A program made the translations under genes and the position numbers. Positions 37,749 through 43,196 of a stretch of 43,196 nucleotides of DNA are shown in pieces. The stretch is from RGIG4074 sp964615285 (GTDB taxonomy: Bacteria > Bacillota > Clostridia > Christensenellales > Borkfalkiaceae). The notes below the pieces were generated by a model, which was not told the DNA's origin, ran no database searches, and saw nothing but the letters and a program-made list of their open reading frames with translations. Positions within the stretch are counted from its first letter, which is position 1. The number at the start of each line of letters is the position of its first letter. Location of the stretch: positions 1 through 43,196 of the forward strand of contig CAZTND010000006.1 of assembly GCA_964615285.1 (NCBI GenBank). The letters are read 5' to 3'.

Positions 37749-40685
37749 TTACACCTCCTTTTTTCTGCGCGAGATCACGACGACGGCTGCCATGCATCCC
37801 ACCGTCAGCACGCCGAACACGACATCAAGCGTTACCACGAGCGTCTGATACCAAGGAGTTATTATGACGAGTTCGCCGCTGACCAAACCGTTCATGAGCG
37901 AAGTCTGCGCCCACAGATATAGGTTGTGATGTACTGCATCTATCATCGCTTCAAACAGCGCGGCATCCTGCACAATTGCCGTCGGGGAAAGCGTATCTTC
38001 GTAATATGCCCGCGTATCAGCGGTATCCATTTGGGACAGCCCCGCTTTAATGGAAGCAGGCCCGTCGGAATAGCCGCCCGTAGACGAGTCGGAAATAATC
38101 TTACCTACATAGCCCCATTCGCCGCGCATGAGATCGGTCAGAAGCCCCTTGTGCGCGCCGATATAGAAACAGCCGAGCCGGTTCTTGCCGACCATGGTGT
38201 CAAGCGCCTCGCCGTCTGCGAGGGGTCCTTCAAAAGCGCGCATATAGAGTTCGCGCGCCGCCTGTTCGTTGGTGAACGTCGCGATGCCGCCGCGGTTTGT
38301 CTCCTGATCGTTGAAAGCGAGATGCTTCGGACCGGACGACAGACCGTATTCCATGGTGCCCTTGCTGAACTCAGAACCGAGATAGTAGGCAAGCACGCCG
38401 TCCTCGCTGTAATATTCCGCATTGCGGCCGCCGAAAGGCGTACGATGGGTGTCGCTACCAGGTGCCCAGACGCTTTGGTAACCCGTCCATAACCCGTCGT
38501 TGCCGAACATCCTGCCCTCGTCGAGCGCCAGCTGTTTGTTGAAGGTCGAAGCGAGCACGGTATTCATGTTATACATGACCGTATATACCGCATATTCGGC
38601 TTTATCAGTGATATACGCCCCGTATATGCCCGCAGGGCCGTCGAACTGCATGTACTGCGGCATTTCGATGGATTCGAGCGCGCCACTGTTGCGCACGGCA
38701 ACCGACATGCAGATGTCTTCGAGGGACATTTGACTGATGAGCTGCTCCCAAACGGGATCGTCGTATTCCAGCCCGTAAAGATCCTTAAACTTATATTCCG
38801 TGGCAGTCGAGTTATAGCTCACGCCGTCCACGATATCATCTGTCGTGATGGTCGCCTCGGTTTCCTGATCGGTCGCGCCAATGGCAAAATCTGCGATCAT
38901 AGCGTCAGTAGCGGTCAGATTCGTCAAGCCATCCGACCAAGTCCCCGACCAGTTATTGCGGGACAGATACGTGATGTTTAATCCATAATAATTGATGTCC
39001 GCAGTTTCGAGACGATTGGTGATGGGCGTGTCCGTATAGTCACTCGTAGCGCAGGTCGTCGTATCCACGCCGCCCGTCTTTTCATAAGACACCACTTGAT
39101 CGGTGTCGCCCTCCGCATCCATGCCGTGAGATGTCGTGTATCCCTTTGCCGCGAGAATATTATTGATCGCCTCGTGCGAACCGTTGCCGCAGGCAAAGTA
39201 ATAGGTGCCCGGGTCGAGGATATACGTTTCGGCATTGGTGTAATCGTAACTTGCGACATGTTCAAGCTTGGCAGTCACGGTCACCGTTTCGGATTCGCCC
39301 GGATCAAGTTCTGCCGTCTTTTCAAAGCCGATCAGTTTGACGGACGGTTTTTCCACCTTATTCGTGACGTCGTAATCGGTATAAGGCGTATTGACGTAGA
39401 GCTGTACGACCTCCTTGCCCGCGACATCCCCCATGTTAGTGACGGTCACGTCCACGGAGACAGTTTCGTTTTCCTCATCCCAGACGAGGTTGTCCATCGT
39501 GCGGGAGAAGGTGGTATAGGACAAGCCATAGCCGAAAGGATATGTCACCTCTTCGGTATAGTCCCAGCTACCGGTCGACGCAAAGGTGCCTGTCGAAGAG
39601 GAGGCATTGCCCTGTCCGAGCACAACGTCTTCATAGCGCGTTTCATAATACTTGTATCCGACGTACACGCCCTCCTGATAGATGACGTAGGTGCTTGCCC
39701 CTTCCCCGCTGCCGACATCACTCGCATTCGACCAAGTGAAATCGCCGTAATTCTGTGCCGCGGGCGAGGACAGATTGCTCGTAGCATACGTATCGGTGAG
39801 ATGCCCGGACGGCGAAGTTTCACCCGTGATGACGTCGGCAACGCCGTAAAGCCCCCAGACACCCTGACCGCCGATCCAGAGAATGGCATCGATGTCGGGA
39901 TCGTCCTTCAACTCGCCGATTTCCATGGGATTATCCGCATTGAGCAGGACGATGACTTTGCCGGTTTCGCCCGCAGCTCTCTTCGCCTCTTCGATCATCT
40001 CGCGTTCAATGTCCTGTATCTGTAGAGAATAGTGTACCCCGTCGCCGTCTCGAATGATAGACGGATCGAGCGACGCGTCGAATCCTTCGCCGAAAGCACG
40101 GGTCAGCGTGATAAACACGGCATCGTCATATTCGGCATATGAACTTCTGACGGCATCGGTGTAATCATCCGGGTCCACTTCGCCGAGTTGCATCGCTCCG
40201 GACCGCGAATAACGCACGCTCCCGCTGATGCCCGTATAAAAGTTCCAAAGCGTTTCATTTACTTCAAGCCCGGAAGCCGTGAAAACCGTATTCATGTCGT
40301 CAGCTTCGGCGTTGATCTGCCCGGAACCCGCCGCCGTACCGTAAGTAAGATTGGTGCTGCTCCTGCCGAACAGGCTCACTTTGGAACCCTTTGCCAAAGG
40401 CAGTGCGTTATTTTCGTTTTTCAATAGTACGCAGCCTTCGGCACCGATCGATTCAATGAGCGACTGTTTTGCCGCAAAAAGGTCTTCGATTTCCGCATAA
40501 TCCGATTGGAACAGCATATCGTCTTCGTCTGCTCCCACCACTGCACTCGTCCTGACGTTCAAAAATTGATTGATCTGAATTTCCCAGCGGTAAGCCGCAT
40601 TGGTCAGGGCAATCGAAAACGCAAGAAGCAGGGCACATACCAGCACGACAATTTTTAAACTTTTTGTCGCCACTTTCTTGTTCAT
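37749..40685 (-). CDS. Glycoside hydrolase family 3, domain-permuted, membrane-anchored at both ends
   Basis: This 978-residue enzyme starts with a membrane segment (KIVVLVCALLLAFSIALT). The GH3 C-terminal domain comes first (SLIESIGAEGCVLLKNENNALPL), then a fibronectin-III-like domain (GKEVVQLYVNTPYTDYD, GFEKTAELDPGESETVTV). The catalytic N-type barrel comes last (APGSDTHRTPFGGRNAEYYSED, GPKHLAFNDQETNRGG; nucleophile Asp in IISDSSTGG, about residue 866). A final membrane helix (LVVTLDVVFGVLTVGCMAAVVVI) ends in RRKKEV. This reversed order is known for some rumen beta-glucosidases. The substrate is probably a beta-glucoside or xyloside. AAGGAG precedes the start. Confidence 0.92.
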   Translation of the reverse strand: MNKKVATKSLKIVVLVCALLLAFSIALTNAAYRWEIQINQFLNVRTSAVVGADEDDMLFQSDYAEIEDLFAAKQSLIESIGAEGCVLLKNENNALPLAKGSKVSLFGRSSTNLTYGTAAGSGQINAEADDMNTVFTASGLEVNETLWNFYTGISGSVRYSRSGAMQLGEVDPDDYTDAVRSSYAEYDDAVFITLTRAFGEGFDASLDPSIIRDGDGVHYSLQIQDIEREMIEEAKRAAGETGKVIVLLNADNPMEIGELKDDPDIDAILWIGGQGVWGLYGVADVITGETSPSGHLTDTYATSNLSSPAAQNYGDFTWSNASDVGSGEGASTYVIYQEGVYVGYKYYETRYEDVVLGQGNASSSTGTFASTGSWDYTEEVTYPFGYGLSYTTFSRTMDNLVWDEENETVSVDVTVTNMGDVAGKEVVQLYVNTPYTDYDVTNKVEKPSVKLIGFEKTAELDPGESETVTVTAKLEHVASYDYTNAETYILDPGTYYFACGNGSHEAINNILAAKGYTTSHGMDAEGDTDQVVSYEKTGGVDTTTCATSDYTDTPITNRLETADINYYGLNITYLSRNNWSGTWSDGLTNLTATDAMIADFAIGATDQETEATITTDDIVDGVSYNSTATEYKFKDLYGLEYDDPVWEQLISQMSLEDICMSVAVRNSGALESIEMPQYMQFDGPAGIYGAYITDKAEYAVYTVMYNMNTVLASTFNKQLALDEGRMFGNDGLWTGYQSVWAPGSDTHRTPFGGRNAEYYSEDGVLAYYLGSEFSKGTMEYGLSSGPKHLAFNDQETNRGGIATFTNEQAARELYMRAFEGPLADGEALDTMVGKNRLGCFYIGAHKGLLTDLMRGEWGYVGKIISDSSTGGYSDGPASIKAGLSQMDTADTRAYYEDTLSPTAIVQDAALFEAMIDAVHHNLYLWAQTSLMNGLVSGELVIITPWYQTLVVTLDVVFGVLTVGCMAAVVVISRRKKEV

Positions 40686-40816
40686 TTTGCAACTCCTTTT
40701 TGTGTTTTCTTGTTCCCCGGGCGAACCGGAAGCGCGCTTTTCCTTTTTCACCCGTCCTCCGCAACCCGTCGGCGCGCTTTTGCCGGCCAGACGATTATCT
40801 TGCGGAATCTGATTTC

Positions 40817-40845
40817 ATTTTAGCATAGCCCCCTCTCGGCGTAAA
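40817..40845 (-). promoter_or_regulatory. Promoter of the GH3 operon
   Basis: TTTACG (40840-40845), a 17-nt spacer and TAAAAT (40817-40822). A palindrome, GGACA-TTTTT-TGTCC (40866-40880), lies 20 nt upstream of the -35 box and could be a regulator site. The rest of 40686-41044 has no gene. Confidence 0.6.
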
Positions 40846-40990
40846 GACATTTGATGCCCTGTTATGGACATTTTTTGTCCGTTTTTGTTGCAAACGACCG
40901 CTTTTTGTAAAAAATTTCCAACCATGAAATGACACCGCAAAAGCGAACCGCCCCCTCTTCGCATACGGCTCTCCGGCTTCCCATATACAC

Positions 40991-41030
40991 GAAAAAAGCC
41001 TGCCCGAAAAATTTCGGACAGACTTTTTTC
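40991..41030 (-). terminator. Terminator after gap, T runs on both sides
   Basis: GTCTGTCCG and CGGGCAGGC (minus strand, two wobble pairs) form a 9-bp stem with an 8-nt loop, followed by six T. It lies 15 nt past the gap stop. Confidence 0.88.
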
Positions 41031-41044
41031 TCCCTTACAGAAGC

Positions 41045-42058
41045 TTATTTGAGTTCGGCAAAATGCTTGATGGTGCGGACCATCTGGCTGGTGTAGGAAT
41101 TTTCGTTGTCGTACCACGCAACGACCTTGACCAGCGTGGTGCCGTCGCCGATGGGCATGCACTTGGTCTGCGTCGCGTCGAACAGCGAACCGAACGTGAT
41201 GCCGATGATGTCGGAGGAAACGATCTCATCTTCGGTATAGCCGAAGGAGGCGGAAGAGGCCGCCTTCATTGCGGCGTTGACCGTAGCGGCGTCCACTTCG
41301 CCCTCGCAGATGGCGACGAGCTGGGTCAGGGAGCCGGTGGGCACGGGAACGCGCTGCGCACAGCCGTCCAGAATGCCGTTCAATTCGGGGATGACGAGAC
41401 CGATTGCCTTGGCCGCGCCCGTGGAGTTGGGCACGATGTTGACGGCAGCGGCGCGCGCACGGCGCAGGTCGCCCTTTCTGTGGGGGCCGTCGAGAACCAT
41501 CTGGTCGCCCGTGAAGGCGTGGATGGTGGTCATGTAGCCCTTCTTGATCTTGCAGAGTTTGTTGAGGGTATTCGCCATGGGGGCGAGGCAGTTGGTCGTG
41601 CAGGAAGCCGCGGAGATGATTTTATCGTCCTTGGTCAGCGTGTTCTCGTTGACGGAGAAGACGACCGTCTTGATGTTGCCCGCGGGCGCGGAGATGACGA
41701 CCTTCTTGGCGCCGGCGTTGATGTGCGCCATGGATTTCTCTTCGGAACAATAGAACCCCGTGCATTCGAGAACGACGTCCACATCCAGCTTGCCCCAAGG
41801 GCAGTTGGCGGCGTCCTTTTCCTTGTAAATCTCGATTTCGGTACCGTTCACGATGATGGAGTGATCGGTGCAGCTGACCTTGTCCGCATACTTATATCTG
41901 CCTTGCGCAGAGTCGTATTTGAGCAGGTGCGCGAGCATTTTGGGGTCGGTCAGGTCGTTGATAGCGACGACTTCGTACCCGGGCGCTTCAAACATCTGTC
42001 TGAATGCCAGCCTGCCGATGCGGCCGAATCCGTTGATTGCAACTTTTACGTTTGCCAT
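41045..42058 (-). CDS. gap: Glyceraldehyde-3-phosphate dehydrogenase, type I
   Basis: GAPDH oxidises glyceraldehyde-3-phosphate with NAD+ and phosphate. The 337-residue protein has the NAD-binding VKVAINGFGRIGRLAFRQ, INDLTDPKMLAHLLKYDS, the catalytic Cys in SAASCTTNCLAPMA (Cys153), and WYDNENSYTSQMVRT near the end. An Asp (IND) at the end of strand 2 suits NAD. I start at MANVKVAINGF with GGAGG upstream; the frame is open 30 codons more without similarity. It has its own promoter and terminator. Confidence 0.98.
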   Translation of the reverse strand: MANVKVAINGFGRIGRLAFRQMFEAPGYEVVAINDLTDPKMLAHLLKYDSAQGRYKYADKVSCTDHSIIVNGTEIEIYKEKDAANCPWGKLDVDVVLECTGFYCSEEKSMAHINAGAKKVVISAPAGNIKTVVFSVNENTLTKDDKIISAASCTTNCLAPMANTLNKLCKIKKGYMTTIHAFTGDQMVLDGPHRKGDLRRARAAAVNIVPNSTGAAKAIGLVIPELNGILDGCAQRVPVPTGSLTQLVAICEGEVDAATVNAAMKAASSASFGYTEDEIVSSDIIGITFGSLFDATQTKCMPIGDGTTLVKVVAWYDNENSYTSQMVRTIKHFAELK

Positions 42059-42119
42059 AATTGAAATTCCTCCAAAAAATTTTATAATTTTTTCCTTTTT
42101 TATCCGATTGCCGAGAGTT

Positions 42120-42148
42120 ATTTTACCATATTTTCCCTCTTCCGTCAA
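42120..42148 (-). promoter_or_regulatory. Promoter of gap
   Basis: TTGACG (42143-42148), a 17-nt spacer and TAAAAT (42120-42125), about 60 nt before the gap start. Confidence 0.85.
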
Positions 42149-42221
42149 TGGTTTTGGCAGAGTTTTTGTATTTTTCTTTGCCTGCCCCGCCGCGGCGGAA
42201 AGAGCTCATACGGCTTTCTCC

Positions 42222-43088
42222 TCATGCTTTGCCGATGCAGCCGAAGATCTCCATCTTCTCTTTGACGGTGTCCTTGATGGCCGCCGCGCCGGGCGCGAGC
42301 AGCTTGCGGGGATCGAATCCCTTGCCCTGCAGATCCTTGCCTTCCTCGATATACTTGCGGGTCGCCGCCTGGAAGGCGAGCTGGCACTCGGTGTTGACAT
42401 TGATCTTGGCGACGCCGAGCGAGATGGCTTTTTTGATCATATCGGTGGGAATGCCCGTGCCGCCGTGCAGCACGAGGGGCATATCCCCCACTTTTTCCTT
42501 GACCGCCGCCAGCGTTTCAAAGGAGAGCCCCTTCCAGTTGGCGGGATATTTGCCGTGGATGTTGCCGATGCCCGCCGCGAGCATGGTGACGCCCAAATCG
42601 GCGATGCGCTTGCACTCTGCGGGATCGGCGCATTCGCCCATGCCGATGACGCCGTCCTCTTCCCCGCCGATGGAACCGACTTCGGCTTCCAGCGAGAGGC
42701 CGAGCTGTTTGCAGACATTGACGAGCTCGCGGGTCTTTTCGACATTTTCCTCGATGGGGAAATGCGAACCGTCGAACATGATGGAAGAAAATCCGGCTTT
42801 GATGCACTTGTAGCAGCCTTCATAGGTGCCGTGATCGAGATGGAGCGCGACGGGCACGGTGATGTTCATTTCCTCGATCATCGCCTTGACCATGCTTGCG
42901 ACGGTCTTGAAGCCCGTCATGTATTTGCCGGCGCCTTCGGAAACGCCCAGAATGACGGGCGCCTGCAATTCCTGCGAGGTCTGCAGAATGGATTTCGTCC
43001 ATTCAAGGTTGTTGATGTTGAACTGACCGACCGCGTACTTGCCCGCGAGCGCCTTGTTCAGCATGTCCTTTGCCGATACCAATGCCAT
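42222..43088 (-). CDS. fba: Fructose-bisphosphate aldolase, class II
   Basis: Fba cleaves fructose-1,6-bisphosphate using zinc. The 288-residue protein has the early QFNINNLEW, LHLDHGTYEG with a zinc His, FSSIMFDGSHFPIEENVEKT, EAEVGSIGGEEDG, LVLHGGTGIP with the second zinc His, and INVNTECQLAF for phosphate binding. A GGAGG site precedes the ATG. It is the first step of the fba-gap pair, each gene with its own promoter. A tagatose-bisphosphate role cannot be excluded by sequence alone, and it might suit the galactose setting. Confidence 0.95.
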   Translation of the reverse strand: MALVSAKDMLNKALAGKYAVGQFNINNLEWTKSILQTSQELQAPVILGVSEGAGKYMTGFKTVASMVKAMIEEMNITVPVALHLDHGTYEGCYKCIKAGFSSIMFDGSHFPIEENVEKTRELVNVCKQLGLSLEAEVGSIGGEEDGVIGMGECADPAECKRIADLGVTMLAAGIGNIHGKYPANWKGLSFETLAAVKEKVGDMPLVLHGGTGIPTDMIKKAISLGVAKINVNTECQLAFQAATRKYIEEGKDLQGKGFDPRKLLAPGAAAIKDTVKEKMEIFGCIGKA

Positions 43089-43131
43089 GTTTCATTCCTC
43101 CGAAACTGTTAAATTTTTACTTATTACCCTT

Positions 43132-43160
43132 ATTATACCCCTTTTTATCTTAAAATGCAA
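43132..43160 (-). promoter_or_regulatory. Promoter of fba
   Basis: TTGCAT (43155-43160), a 17-nt spacer and TATAAT (43132-43137), about 44 nt before the start. Confidence 0.8.
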
Positions 43161-43196
43161 CTCCATGAGCAAATCTCCGGAAAATTATTTTCACGC

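Overview
The window reads as a chromosomal segment of an uncultured Gram-positive anaerobe of the Clostridia (Bacillota). The evidence is the gene order pyrR-B-C-F-K-D-E with a type 1B dihydroorotate dehydrogenase, class II GalT, TrmFO, HslUV, strong GGAGG ribosome sites, TTGACA/TATAAT promoters, fairly high GC and an LAAC-type lipoprotein signal. Genus-level placement (a Christensenellales-like gut lineage) is only an impression. Three 100-N scaffold gaps (2607-2706, 28118-28217, 36994-37093) show that it is a draft assembly. Nearly every gene is on the minus strand; only the amidase (458), the ribbon-helix-helix gene (11245), a decayed HTH gene (27860) and the AraC regulator (35824) are on plus.

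Layout. 1-1500: end of a plus-strand transcript, a putative amidase and a broken Cys-rich small gene. 1506-9830: de novo UMP operon, read from a consensus promoter at 9796-9824 through an attenuator leader into pyrR, pyrB, pyrC, pyrF, pyrK, a small membrane protein, pyrD, a DUF6548-like protein and pyrE, ending at a strong terminator (1445-1483). Two arrays of short hairpins interrupt it. 9885-11460: small unknown genes, a metallophosphoesterase that looks leaderless and an RHH regulator. 11652-14645: glyA, trxA and hisS. 14949-23395: hslU, hslV, trmFO, topA, dprA and comM (protease, tRNA and DNA-processing cluster). 23499-27656: a large GT39-like membrane protein, rplS, yraN and a NUDIX-RNase HII fusion. 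27860-28400: a decayed HTH/AIG-repeat locus. 28415-35479: a lactose/galactoside operon (GH2 beta-galactosidase, galT, galK, galE, galM) divergent from an AraC regulator. 36829-40685: a membrane-anchored, domain-permuted GH3 enzyme with a small membrane protein and a lipoprotein. 41045-43088: GAPDH and class II aldolase.

Together the right half takes galactosides to glucose-1-phosphate (GH2 + Leloir enzymes) and on through lower glycolysis (fba, gap). The left half is nucleotide synthesis and genome or proteome upkeep.

The most unusual content is not a gene. It is a family of modular palindromes with three-base loops, packed end to end in three intergenic islands (2205-2761, 6399-6768, 14713-14939) and shared between them in both orientations. 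Other points of note are tandem PyrR-loop-like hairpins with a swapped closing base pair, the NUDIX-RNase HII fusion with an internal ribosome site, the GH3 anchored at both ends, a 3 x 21 bp repeat overlapping the hisS stop, and several small genes each broken by one base, mostly in a homopolymer. I saw no tRNA, rRNA, CRISPR array, transposase or phage gene.
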